From: Limnomonas spitsbergensis
Taxonomy: Eukaryota; Chlorophyta; Chlorophyceae; Chlamydomonadales
Length of the DNA stretch: 64,000 bases
Direction of reading: 5' to 3'
Assembly: GCA_037349105.1 (NCBI GenBank)
Contig: JAYJMM010000039.1
Location: 5,610,501 to 5,674,500, forward strand
Shown here: positions 34,901-42,800 of the stretch, piece after piece
How the letters are laid out: every line of letters begins with the position of its first letter
Numbering within the stretch: the stretch's first letter is position 1
Made by a program: the position numbers and the translations under genes
Notes under the pieces: model-generated
Told to the model about the DNA's origin: nothing
Seen by the model: only the letters and a program-made list of their open reading frames with translations
Databases searched by the model: none

Positions 34901-35989
34901 CATGTCATTCCACACTTGACGCATGCTTTGCCATACTTTGTGGTTGTTGCCACATCAGATCGTGGAGCATGTATGCCCTATCCGTGCAAACGTGGTTTTG
35001 GCCATACTGTTTCTATGACCCCCACGCCTCAGCTGGGCGTGCTGTTTTCGTCTTGAACCTCAGGCCCTTTTCCGGCGTACGTATCTTTGTGAACCTCACT
35101 TCGCTTGAGGCGATGTCTTCTTATCTTTGTGGACCTCACTCCGCTTGAGGCGATGTTCTCTTTCTCAACACTCTCGCACTTACGGGGCAGGGCTCTCTTT
35201 CTAAACCCTAAACCCTCACACTCGTCCCTCGTGGGCGTTTCCTTTTGAGCTGCACTGTTTACTTTGTGGTGTTTCAGGGTTAAGGTTTTTGAGTTGCACT
35301 GTTTACTTTGTGGTGTTTCAGGCCAAAGAGTGAGCAAGGCAGCCGTTGTGCATCCAGCCTGACAGTCCTGCCTCCCATCCTGACTTGTGTTGCGTTGCCG
35401 TGTTTCAGGCCAAGCGGCGAGGCGGATACAACGAGCATCACCACCAGAGTGCACCCAGGGGCGTGGCGGTGGCGGGGCGCAGCGGTGTGGTGGCAGCAGA
35501 TGTTGAAGAGGAGGTGGACTCGGACACGGATGAGCCAGAGGTGGGTGTGGGTTTGAGGTATGAGTCAGAGGTGGGTGTGGGGGGGTAGGGACTTAAAGGT
35601 GGGGTTAAAGGTTTAGGGACCAGTCAGAGGTGGGTGTGAGGGTTGAGGTATGTCCAGTCAGGTATGACCAGTCAGTGGCGCACATCATAATGTTTCAGGG
35701 GTGTGGTTTAGGGTAATTGACAAGCCTGAGGTGCAGTGTAGAGTGATATCAGGGTTTAGGGTCTATACCAGGCACTCAAAACCTGAAACACTCATATCTG
35801 CAGGTGGGGCGCTCGCGGGTCTCGCAGCTCATTTGGCACAGCCGGAAAGAGCGCCTGTCGTGGCGTGCGGCAGTGGTGGCCTCTGCGACAACGCCGCGGC
35901 TGGCGTACTGCGCCGGCGTGCTGGAGTACCTAGCAGCAGCCTTGCTGACCCCGGCGGCCAGCAAGGGCGGCAAGGCAGCGCGCAAGTGA
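10937..35989 (+). CDS. WAC/HARE-HTH/DDT/WHIM-domain chromatin-remodelling subunit (ACF1/BAZ/DDW-like)
   Basis: 28 exons: 10937-11176, 11641-11823, 12128-12245, 12832-12932, 14854-15018, 16084-16182, 16867-16925, 17608-17788, 18797-18884, 19378-19579, 19802-19978, 20780-20902, 23155-23213, 24063-24205, 25029-25307, 25587-25748, 26094-26243, 26948-27160, 27814-27906, 28596-28705, 29663-29749, 31191-31305, 32022-32441, 32872-33015, 33984-34111, 34648-34771, 35409-35540, 35804-35989. All are GT-AG and the phases close to 1426 aa. WAC domain about 1-100 (RDYEGYL, CKYTGKSNLTYEAAL). HARE-HTH-like about 215-302. Charged helices 479-575. DDT-like region about 580-740 (LSRKFPIDD, ADYLGQFAKQLGL). WHIM2 PLGQDR...RRYWW about 999-1012. 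WHIM3 EEQILALL...GVREC about 1035-1055. Acidic tract 1281-1320. This class partners ISWI ATPases in nucleosome spacing. The FELP(E/D)xLKE module occurs twice (about 445 and 905). The exon 8 start is the least sure boundary. Confidence 0.87.
11329..11660 (+). repeat. Tandem copies of the exon 2 acceptor region (DDT gene)
   Basis: The exon 2 start (CCTGCTGCAG then GAGCTGGAGGAG) is preceded in intron 1 by degenerate copies near 11329-11380 and 11450-11490. Confidence 0.6.
12585..12831 (+). repeat. 33-bp minisatellite ending in the exon 4 acceptor
   Basis: About seven copies of a GCCGCCTGCCCCTAAGTAG-type unit. The last unit becomes the functional acceptor, CCCTTCGCAG/CTCGCG, at 12831/12832. Confidence 0.65.
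13189..13228 (+). repeat. Copy of the exon 4 end and donor
   Basis: Repeats the coding end and donor of exon 4 (AAACCAGTGCTGCTCAGCCT, then GTGCGCCGCCTC) about 285 bp downstream, just before the large minisatellite. Confidence 0.7.
13225..14740. repeat. 1.5-kb minisatellite, 15-bp then 31-bp units
   Basis: Up to about 13740 the unit is 15 bp (GCTGAGACCCGTCCG). From about 14190 it becomes a 31-bp higher-order unit alternating GAGACCCGTACCGGCT and GAGACCCGTCTGGTT. It fills intron 4 of the DDT gene. Long minus-strand open frames here are artefacts of the repeat. Confidence 0.9.
15459..15950. mobile_element. Inverted-repeat-bounded element with a 21-bp tandem core
   Basis: Perfect 20-bp inverted ends (15459-15478 and 15931-15950: AAGAGAGTCGCGAAGATCGC and its complement) enclose about 20 copies of a 21-bp unit containing the palindrome CTCGAG. 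It lies in intron 5. No coding capacity and no clear target-site duplication. Confidence 0.65.
16386..16570. repeat. 55-bp tandem repeat, three copies (intron 6)
   Basis: Unit around CATGCTGATGCCCTAGTTTT. A second, unrelated duplication of about 115 bp follows at 16630-16840 (CTCCCAGCGCCCCGCCCACG). Confidence 0.75.
16945..17095. repeat. ~33-bp tandem repeat (intron 7)
   Basis: Four or so copies of a GCTTCAGCTACGCCTCAGCT-type unit. A 26-bp repeat (AGAGAATCGAGGAGCCTT) follows at 17312-17394. Confidence 0.65.
17789..18535 (+). repeat. Six-copy ~121-bp array of exon 8 end plus donor (pseudo-exons)
   Basis: Each unit matches the last ~80 nt of exon 8 (GCGGAGCGGATGCTAGCC to GAGGAGCAG) and its GTGAGG donor, followed by intron sequence. 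The copies carry a shared indel (TTGTAAAAACACACGG) that breaks the coding frame. Each is preceded by an AG (CTACTGTAG), so every unit looks like a small exon with both splice sites. Confidence 0.85.
18575..18800 (+). repeat. Copies of the exon 9 acceptor
   Basis: Three copies of TTCCAGAAGCGGCTGCACTC-type sequence about 71 bp apart precede the real CCCAG/GAGCGGCTGCACACC at 18796/18797. Confidence 0.75.
19080..19400 (+). repeat. Copies of the exon 10 acceptor and exon start
   Basis: Two degenerate copies (GCAGATTSTTC ... GATGC ... CCCAGCAATGCCTG) lie upstream of the real acceptor at 19377/19378, spaced about 120 bp. Confidence 0.75.
19708..19750 (+). repeat. Partial copy of the exon 11 acceptor and start
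   Basis: CACTGCAGGGATGACTACTT followed by TGCAGAGCAGC copies the start of exon 11 (19802), then diverges. Confidence 0.65.
20034..20150 (+). repeat. Two copies of the exon 11 end and donor
   Basis: AAGGTGGTTGAGAGGTGCGA and a second copy repeat the exon 11 end and its GTGCG donor. Telomere-like CCCTAA motifs lie between the copies. Confidence 0.65.
20235..20800 (+). repeat. Copies of the exon 12 acceptor and exon start
   Basis: Decayed versions of TTTCAG/GGAGAAGCAGCGCAAGGAG occur near 20249, 20499 and 20659 before the real one at 20779/20780. The 20659 copy is nearly intact for about 50 nt but leads to a TGA. Confidence 0.75.
20903..21830 (+). repeat. ~110-bp array of exon 12 end plus donor
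   Basis: Eight to nine copies of GGACAGACCCACTGCTGTCC with CGCAAGTAAG, a copy of the exon 12 end and GTAAG donor, each followed by a poly-G run before the next copy. More decayed copies continue to about 22010. Confidence 0.88.
22020..22510. repeat. 107-bp tandem repeat (intron 12)
   Basis: About 4.5 near-identical copies around GGTACAGTCAGCAGGGTGGG. Open frames repeat with the same 107-bp offset and are not genes. A separate duplication of about 115 bp lies at 22617-22830 (GGTGGCGCCCCAGTGT). Confidence 0.85.
23222..24045. repeat. 26-bp minisatellite containing a TTTTAGGG motif (intron 13)
   Basis: Unit GTGCCTGCTGCCTGTTTTAG plus GGTTAA, over 20 copies, with a decayed end after 23740. Each unit carries TTTTAGGG, the telomere repeat known from Chlamydomonas. 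Confidence 0.85.
24640..25015. repeat. C/T-rich low-complexity tract (end of intron 14)
   Basis: Nearly uninterrupted pyrimidine sequence up to the exon 15 acceptor at 25028/25029. No repeat unit is conserved. Confidence 0.7.
25425..25600 (+). repeat. Copies of the exon 16 acceptor
   Basis: AGGTGTTGCGTCRCTACCTG-type copies occur at about 25428, 25458, 25488 and 25538 before the real one at 25586/25587, with CCCTAAA-like spacers. Confidence 0.8.
25775..25905. repeat. G-rich 15-16-bp repeat (intron 16)
   Basis: About eight copies of GGGGGAGGGGGTCCA immediately after the exon 16 donor. Confidence 0.8.
26205..26620 (+). repeat. Array of exon 17 end plus donor and (GT)n
   Basis: Exon 17's end (GCGGGAGGAAGAGCTGGCAG, then CGGCACAG) and its GTGTGT donor recur at about 26340, 26460 and 26565, each followed by GT-rich and unique sequence. 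Confidence 0.85.
27250..27445. mobile_element. Possible MITE with inverted ends (intron 18)
   Basis: GATTTGATTTGCCTTTCCTC at the left is an imperfect inverse of GAGGGAAGGCAAAGCAAATC at the right. A related segment (AACAACGTTAATTATGAGGG) occurs at about 29930-29975 in intron 21. Confidence 0.4.
27470..27560 (+). repeat. Decayed copy of the exon 18 end and donor
   Basis: GATGAGGCGGCTGAGGGGCC ... GAGTGGCAGGTGAGAGG repeats the last ~70 nt of exon 18 and its donor. Confidence 0.7.
27907..27975 (+). repeat. Duplicated exon 19 donor
   Basis: AAGTGGGAGGTGCGTGAGCA occurs at the real donor and again about 37 bp downstream. Confidence 0.75.
28190..28560. repeat. Exon 20 start copy and 17-bp minisatellite
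   Basis: 28190-28230 copies the acceptor and start of exon 20 (CTCAGGCTGACAAGCGGCAG). It is followed by about 18 copies of a 17-bp GTGCATACCTGCTGGTT unit up to the real exon at 28596. Confidence 0.85.
29040..29280. repeat. Degenerate CCTGCTTCCCTGAACCCT repeat (intron 20)
   Basis: Eight or so loosely conserved units of 25-35 bp with telomere-like CCCTAAA variants. Confidence 0.55.
29475..29665 (+). repeat. Copies of the exon 21 acceptor and start
   Basis: Two decayed copies (near 29479 and 29550) of GGCGTCAAGAAGCGCTGGAG / CGGGAGCTGGAC precede the real exon at 29663. Confidence 0.6.
29991..30086 (-). mobile_element. MITE-like element, copy 2 (inverted; DDT intron 21)
   Basis: Core in the opposite orientation to copies 1 and 3, bounded by AATTACGG and GGACCGTAA. 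The downstream GCACAGCACTG motif keeps the same + orientation as at the other copies. Confidence 0.55.
30235..30945. repeat. 68-bp tandem repeat, about ten copies (intron 21)
   Basis: Units contain CCTAAACCCTGAACCCTGGA and CCTGTCATTCGCCATGTGCC, so each carries a telomere-like half motif. Copies differ by one to three bases. Confidence 0.9.
31306..31860. repeat. Exon 22 end copy and TGTACTG-rich tract
   Basis: 31378-31440 is a diverged copy of the exon 22 end and GTGGGT donor (GAGGAACAGATCCTGG ... GTGGGTGGGT). The rest of the intron is rich in TACTGTACTG motifs. Confidence 0.7.
32740..32872 (+). repeat. Duplicated exon 24 acceptor region
   Basis: CCTCGTGGGCGCAGATCTCC occurs at about 32759 and again at the real acceptor 32871/32872, with about 100 bp of matching upstream sequence. 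Confidence 0.8.
33281..33545. repeat. ~40-bp tandem repeat with AGATCT (intron 24)
   Basis: Six or seven units around GATCCATGATGATCTCCCTC TAGATCTCAG, with single-base changes. Confidence 0.8.
33610..33983 (+). repeat. Copies of an exon 25 segment with poly-C
   Basis: CTGTTGGAGCTGGAGGAGCT GCTGGCTGC, from the exon 25 start, recurs about four times upstream. Each copy ends in TAG and a poly-C run. Confidence 0.8.
34790..34935. repeat. 22-bp repeat after exon 26
   Basis: About seven copies of CACACTTGATGCATGCTTTT-type units begin roughly 20 bp after the exon 26 donor. Confidence 0.8.
35240..35415 (+). repeat. Copies of the exon 27 acceptor
   Basis: GTGGTGTTTCAGG occurs at about 35268 and 35311, the second followed by GCCAAAGAG. 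The real acceptor is GTGTTTCAG/GCCAAGCGG at 35408/35409. Confidence 0.7.
35541..35690 (+). repeat. Copies of the exon 27 end and donor
   Basis: GAGTCAGAGGTGGGTGTGGG and CAGTCAGAGGTGGGTGTGAG repeat the exon 27 end GAGCCAGAG/GTGGGT twice downstream. Confidence 0.75.
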
Positions 35990-37099
35990 TGACGCGCGTG
36001 CGAACGGGCTGTAGCAACAGCGGGATGGGGATGGGTAGGGCGTAACCCAAGATGTCAGCCACCCAACACCCGTTCCGGCTGGGCGGGAGGAGAGGGAACG
36101 CTTCTGCTGGCGGGCTCGTGCACGGATGCGATGTGGCTGCAGGAAAGCGCTGCTGCTGGTGCTGCTACTGCGGCGACTGCTGCTACTGCAGCGACTGCTG
36201 CTACTACGGCGGCGGCGGCGGTGGCTGCTGCTGCTCTGGCTGAGCGATGGTTCTAGAGGTGTAAATTTTGGGAGGTGCTGCGGATGCGTCGCTGCCAGCA
36301 GCATGTGTGTGTGTTGCTTGAGCTGAAGGATGTGAATATAACTCGGCCTGCTAGGCCGCAGGCTGGTGTCAAATGTGTGCTGGGAAAAGCTCAGTGATCG
36401 CACTTGTGAGACCTGGTTCATAGCACGCGCTTGGCTTTTTCTGAAGGTGCTGAGCATGGAGGTGTGTGTGACCTGGCCCTACAGTTCTCGCGCATTGATA
36501 TGGGGACCAGGGGGGGGGGGATGGGGGGGGCCGGAAGCTGGGCCAGGTGACGTATGTGCAGGCACCTGGCTCACCGCATGCGCTGTTGGGATTGGAGTGG
36601 GAGGATATGACTGGGGGGAGGCAGGTGTTTCAGTGAATTGGACGGTGCATACCCGCTGGGCCCTGCTGAACGCTCAGGTGTTTCAGTGAATAGGATGGTG
36701 GAAGGAGGCCCTGGTGAGGAGTGGGATGGACGGAGGCCAACCTGGTCGGGCCCTCGTGACTGGTCTGCTGGGTGGCTGATTCAGCAGGCCACCCCTTGTG
36801 TCTCGGAGATTGTTTTGAACTGCTAAATTATGGCGGATTTGTAGATCTGCTGGTAGATCTAAGCGCATGAGTTTTCAGCTTTACTGGATATAGAGGAGTC
36901 CACGACTTGGTTTGTGTAGATTTAGAACGGTGCATGCCTGCATACCCCTTTTAAGGTGTAACGTCATTGACCCTTTAAAAAAGGGAAATTATCCGCCTGT
37001 TCACTTTTCAGTGCAAAGAGCACAAGCCAAGCGCGGGGGCCAGGCAGTACCGGTATCATTTTACTGTGGGTGATGACGCCACTTCAAGCCATGGGATGG
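35990..37099. other. DDT gene 3' UTR and intergenic sequence
   Basis: A GCTGCT/GCGGCG triplet-rich stretch at 36130-36240 is probably untranslated. TGTAA at 36260-36264 is a candidate poly(A) signal. No gene recognised. Confidence 0.45.
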
Positions 37100-37345
37100 T
37101 CACGAGTGCTGGTCAAATGTCAATGACGTAACACCTCTGGGCCCTGCTCAAATAAGGCCCGGCCGCGTGGGCGCCTGTATAAAGAGTTGGGAGGACAGAT
37201 GGAAAGAAACACAGTAGGGGGCGGGGCAAAATAAAGGGGGGGATGGGAAATAAAGTCAAGGGACAAAACATAAGGCTGGAAACCAAAAGGAATTCCAACC
37301 TCTGAAAATGTCTACGCCTCGACGATATCTACCACGGTCAGATGT
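37100..37345 (-). mobile_element. LINE 3'-tail fragment, antisense
   Basis: Reads GTCAATGACGTAACACCTCT ... CCGCGTGGGCGCC, the reverse complement of the LINE end at 62003-62065, then A/G-rich sequence like that at 45650-45830. A second short tail piece (TATGACGTCACACCTCTGGG) is at 37454-37473. Confidence 0.65.
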
Positions 37346-37639
37346 GTGGATGGTAACCCTGGGCGTCCCAAACGGTGTGTGGGTGCCTGTCCAATGAATG
37401 AAGTCTGTAGCAAAGCTGGGCTTCGGAGGGGATTCGTAAATGCCCCCCATTTCTATGACGTCACACCTCTGGGCCCATCGCTAGAGTGTACACACTTCAC
37501 ATATTGCCCTTCATTGTCGACAGGTCATGCCGACATGCCACTGTCATAAAACGATCCACATCCCCGTCTGGATTGCCCGGTCCCACATGCCTGCCCCTGC
37601 ACATAAGAGGATGCATGGGGCCTCTCATTTTATCCCCCC

Positions 37640-37738
37640 CCCCCCCTCTTCCTTTTAGTTTCTTCTTTTCTCCCTTCTGACAGTTGGGCGCCCACGCGGC
37701 TGAGCTTTGAGCGGGCCCAGAGGTGTAACGTTATTGAC
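37640..37738 (+). mobile_element. LINE 3' end fragment, sense
   Basis: Pyrimidine-rich 3' UTR end followed by GGGCGCCCACGCGGCTGAGC and the terminal AACGTTATTGAC at 37727-37738. Confidence 0.7.
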
Positions 37739-38135
37739 ATAGGAGGATGCATGGGACTGCACCATGGTCCAGGCTGTGCATGGTGGCTGGAATTGCGCTT
37801 GGTCGTTCCAAACCAGCCCCACGCGGCCGAGTGTTCAGCAGGGCCAAATGGGTATGCACCGTTCTAAACTGGCATGGCCATGCACAACATCTTAACATTG
37901 ATTATTTATTCGGGTTGAGAGATCGAACCCGCCACACGATCTTCTCTCTCCCCCCGCCTAGAGCGCCGGGTTCCATGTTCCTGCCCCCTCACATAGGAGG
38001 ATGGTATGGCTGCACCATGGCCCAGGCTGTGCATAGTAGCTGGAATTGAGCCTAGTCATTCCCTACTAGCCCCACGTGGCCGAGCGTTCAGCAGGGCCCA
38101 GCGGGTATGCACTGTTCTAAACTGATTATTTATTC
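37739..38135. repeat. Two-copy ~245-bp duplication
   Basis: GGAGGATGCATGGGACTGCA-type sequence through CAGCAGGGCC and ACCGTTCTAAACTGG occurs at 37740-37873 and again at 37985-38122. A CACGCGGCCGAG motif is shared with the LINE tail. Confidence 0.65.
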
Positions 38136-38264
38136 AGATGGTACAATCTCTTCAGACCGCCCCTGAAGGCTAGGAGTATTAGGTGAAATTTATTAGGGCA
38201 TGAAATTTTCTTTCTTATCCACCGGGCACTGGTTATGGATGTTGAGGAAGGATCCCTAGATCTT

Positions 38265-38741
38265 ACTTGCCAAGGGCCTCCAGGCGCTGACACTAACTTC
38301 CACCAGTTGTACCAGGCTGAGCAAGGGTGGGATGCACTAGCTTTTGTGGACTGTGCTGTGGCATTGTTGAGGGTTAGTCTCTAGGGATTCTGAGGCGCCG
38401 TTGTCGTTTGCCTTTCCGGCCTTCTCTTTTGGTCCTTTTTTGTTGTTGTTGTTGTTTGCCCCCTTTTTAGCTTCTTCTCTTCTCCCTTCTGATCAGTGGG
38501 GCGCCCTCGCAGGCAAGCAGGGGTGGGATACGCTTGCTACTGTGGACTTTTTTTGAGAGGCTTTGTTTAGGGCTACTCTCTTGTGGAACTCAGGTCGGAA
38601 CCGGTTTTCTTTGCCTTCCCGGCATGTCCTTTTGTTCCTACCCCCCCTTCTTCCTTTTAGTTTCTTCTTTTCTCCCTTCTAAACAGTTGGGCGTCCACGC
38701 GGCCGAGCTTTGAGCGGGCCCAGAGGTGTAACGTTATTGAC
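38265..38741 (+). mobile_element. 5'-truncated LINE copy, sense
   Basis: Matches the end of the LINE open frame (CTTCCACCAG, GTACCAGGCTGAGCA), the stop region, the pyrimidine-rich 3' UTR and the conserved end ACGTTATTGAC at 38741. It corresponds to about 61600-62065. Confidence 0.8.
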
Positions 38742-39854
38742 TTGCCAAGGGCAAAAATGCTGCGTTGCAGAAAGGCTGCATTGCAACGTCATGGGGGCCT
38801 TTAACCTTGTGGATCGACCGCTGTTTTCCTCGGATAATGCGACTGGACGTGCCATCGATCTACGTGAACTAAGTGCCTGCGGAAACGCCGCATGGTAGAT
38901 TCTGAATTCATGACGCTTAACGCATGCTAGTTACTGCGAGGCAGACTCTCGTGTTGAAGCTCACGCGTTGATTTTGAGTGTCGGAGGCTCGGTCTGTCTT
39001 GCGGACCGCACGCTCGAAGATGCTATGGCAGCCACCCATGGATGAATTGTAGCTACAAGTTCTCAGCACCGGTGAATTGTAAGCCACAAGTTCTCAGCAC
39101 CGGTCACCCCAAAAACCTGAAACCCCACGCATTGTAGGCCTACTATGAAACAGCAGTTCGAGAAGAAGGTGCACAAGGTTGGACAAACGCCCAATCCTCA
39201 ATCTCGCTAGTCAATTGCATCTCGCCTAGCAACAAGTAAGTGTGTCAGCACTCTAGAGCATTTTGTGCTCACGGTGCCTCCGACACTTCCGCTGGGCGCG
39301 AGATTTCGCGGCATCCTATGAGTACCCAACCCTCGCACCTTGCGTGCCTTTGTGCTAGCTGTGTAACAATTATAGGCTCGGTAAATTCTGCGGCTCCGAT
39401 TTACCCTTCTCCGACTATTTTCCGATGTCTGACCCTCAGGCACCGAAACTTTCGCCCTCAAGACAACGCACAGCAAGTCTCAAGGTGCGCTGATTGCTGA
39501 CCGTGTGGTAACCAGCACCATAAGTACTGCCGACAGCAGGGCTGAGTGGTGATAATTTCTGCCCCTGCCCCCACCCCTTAGTCCCGTCCCTGCATGCGCT
39601 CGATATGCATGTTGACTAGCCCGCAGGTATTGGCAGACGTCATTTGATGGTGCACCTGTCGCCGGTTTATGCTTGCGAATCAGTTGTTTGTCTGATTTTG
39701 CAAGGGCAAGGGGACGGTTGGACCGCCGAACGGCTCGAAGATTCTGGACCTTCGCTCTCGAACATTCGAAACGACTTGCAACTTCCGACCGGCACGTTTA
39801 AGAATTCACTGGACTAACGCAGGGGCGTTCATCTCCCCCACGCCTTGTACACAG
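38742..39854. other. Region upstream of the LHCSR-like gene
   Basis: Contains a tandem 30-bp duplication (AGCYACAAGTTCTCAGCACC, 39049-39100) and otherwise unique sequence that should include the promoter. No secure core-promoter element seen. Confidence 0.4.
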
Positions 39855-42800
39855 ATGTCGCTCCAGATGATGCGTTCCTCCCTCAACGCCTCCCGCCCTG
39901 CCTCCTTGGGCCGGCGCGCCCGCGCATCAGTGGTCCGGCCTGCGGGCAAAACTATCGGTGGAGGAGAGCCGGAGCAGAGGACGGGAAGCAAGCGCGAGAG
40001 TGACGTCCTGGAATGTGAGTTGCTGACTAGTGAAAACTACCGTGTTCTCGAACCCAGCATCGTAGCCAGATCTTGGCTACAAGTTGTTTTATTTTGATGG
40101 ATGATCAGAGCTCCGATTCTGGACACAGCAAGATGCTGGAAATACCGACAGGTTCATGGCCTGGAATTATTACATTATTTCCAGGATAGTAGGTCTTCCT
40201 GCTTATCAGCACCTTCAAAGGCAGCCTTGGCCCTCGCTGCATCTCCCCTCTATCTGCCATCCACCCCTCTGGCTGCCCTCCCCTCTGAGTGCCATCGACC
40301 CCTGTACCGCTGACGTAGAGTCAATTATACGTGGTGATTCACCATTTCACCAATGAATGGCGAGCACATAAAAAAGAGCAGGCCCAGCTGCGGATTATCA
40401 GTAATTGCCTGAGTAGTTGAGCTGTAACCTGACCTGCTGCCTGATATCCTCCATGTTCTCCTGGACCGCCAGATCTGCGTACCCTGCCTGGTTGGGGCCC
40501 GGAGAATGGTCCTTTCGAGGGCCCTTGGGACCCCCTCAGCCTGACAACCACCACGACGGTTGAGGATGTGCGCCGCTGGCGCGAGAGCGAAATCACCCAC
40601 GGTCGTGTGGCCATGGTGAGTGCCTGGAGGTGGCTGCCTGTTTGAGGAGGAAAGCACAGGGCACTGCCATCGGTCCTGTAAGACAAATAAGACGAGGCTT
40701 CTTCTCCGCATATGATGGAATGCCGTTAGTAGCTCAGGACTACCTTAGCAATTTGAAGTCCAAATGACCTGATGACTGGGTGGCTCCAGAGTGATGACCT
40801 GGGCAGCAGCCGTCTTCGTATGGCCTTTTTTAGCAGTTCCCCCATGAGTAGCCGCAAGGAGTATGATTGATCCATCCTGGTTGGCCATTCGTGGATTGAA
40901 ACCTGTGGTGCAATGTCGCTTCTATGAACCTGCAATCCCAAACTAGACAGTTGCGCGGGCCATGGGGGAGTGATGTATGACCATGCGTCATCTCAAGCCC
41001 AAACCACTCGAGCCAGGTAGTCGAGTTGCATTTTCCACACGTGGACTGCTGCCTTTCTTCTGCAGCTTGCTGCCCTGGGCTTTGTTGTGGGCGAGCAGCT
41101 GCAGGATTCCAAGGCATTCATGAACTTCGATGGTGGGATCACCGGACAGGCCATCTACCAATTCCAGCAAGTCAGGCAGGGGTGAGTGATGAAGGGTCCA
41201 GGGGTTAAGGGTTCAGGGTTTCTCGAAGTTGGGCAGAGTCGAGTGATGAAGGGTTGAGGGTTGAGGGTTTCCAGCAAGTCAGGCAGGGGTGAGTGATGAA
41301 GGACTGTAGATCGAGCATGCGCAAAGCAACCATCAAGACATCATTGGGAAGGAGTAGCATCACTAAAAAATGGTGGTGCTAGACAGTTCAGATCTCACAC
41401 TACTACTTGTGTTTAGCATATTTTGGTTAGAGAGCTGCCCTACTCTCGATGAAGGATTTGTGTCCAGCAATGAGGCTGTTGAAGTATAGCTCACTAAGCT
41501 CACCTGGGGCTGAGGCACCGAGAAAAGAGAGGCATACCAATTCACATTTGTGGGATTTGAGTTGGATTGGTTGATGAAATAAGACTTGGCTCTCGGTACT
41601 CCCAGAGCCTCTGCCCTCTCAGCTGTATCTTGTGGCCCTGTAATAATCTGCCAGCCTGCCTGCGAGGATCCATAGGGGTCCTCAGTTATCTCCTTTCTTT
41701 TCAATCCTCCTCTTGTCATCTTCCTCTATTGGCTGTCCCCTTCCTGCCTACGAAAGTGCAACTGTCTTCATCCTGACTACGAAAGTGCAACTGTCTTGAC
41801 ACCTTGAATGTGTTAAGCAGATAATTAAGCTTAGTTTGCTCGCGTTACTTTTGAACCCGCAACCTTAACCCTGAACCCTAGACCCTTAACCCGCAATCGC
41901 CCAAGGAAAACGTCCTGGGTGGCCTGTGTTTATCCCCTCTCTGGCCACCGTCGCCCCCTTTGCCCCCCCCCCCCACCTCTCCCTTTTGTCCGGTCTTCTG
42001 TCCCATTCTTGCTGATGCATATTTTCCATTCCTGCTGTTGTGTACAGGTTCTGGGAGCCTCTCCTCATCTTCATTGGTCTGGCTGAGTCTTACCGCACCA
42101 GCATTGGTGAGCAGTTACATCGTCAGTTTCCTAAAAAATATGATCTTAGGGGAAACTAATCTAGGGGAATTATGCCGCGCTTGGAGTATATGTTAGGAAT
42201 CTTCCTGCCAAGGCTACAACTTGGAAATGTGACTTGCACACGCATCGCTTTTAGTGTGGATGTTGGGAACCTTACTGCCAAAAGACCGCAGCTTGGGCAG
42301 CTTGGATATGTGACTTTCATGCTTTTTATGAAAGTTATATATCTCGATTATGGAAACATTTGATTAGAATAATTGAAACATTTGAGGGCAAGGAAGATGT
42401 TTATTATGGGGATGTATATGACGCGACAAATCACTTGAGATGCTCAGGGAAGATTGAAAGCGTAGTTGGGGAAAGAGGGTGCGTCAGCATCAGGTTCGCT
42501 GTGCGTTGACAGTGGCAGAAAAGAAAGTGGGCAAAGATGCTGGTGTTGTCATCAAATAGCTTGGAACGTCTTGGCAAGAATGATACAAATCGTGATGATC
42601 TGACCTTGGCTTGTGCATGGCTGATGCAGGATGGGCCACTCCAAAGGGTACTGGATTCAACAAGCTGAGGCCGTCTGAGGAGTACAACATGGGTGACCTT
42701 GGGTGAGGCTGTGGGGACAATTAAACTTGTCCTTGGCAGTTAAATTCAGACCTAAATAAGGGGTGGGACAGGAAATGATGATTAGGAAAAGGAGGAGTTA

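Noticed and set aside
36052..36326. Small Cys-rich open frame resembling a metallothionein
   Set aside because: Encoded by a GCTGCT/GCGACTGCT triplet tract in the DDT gene 3' UTR. No conserved Cys spacing.
38710..39500. Short open frames upstream of LHCSR as possible extra genes
   Set aside because: 60-90 codons, no recognisable motif, no splice-consistent extension.
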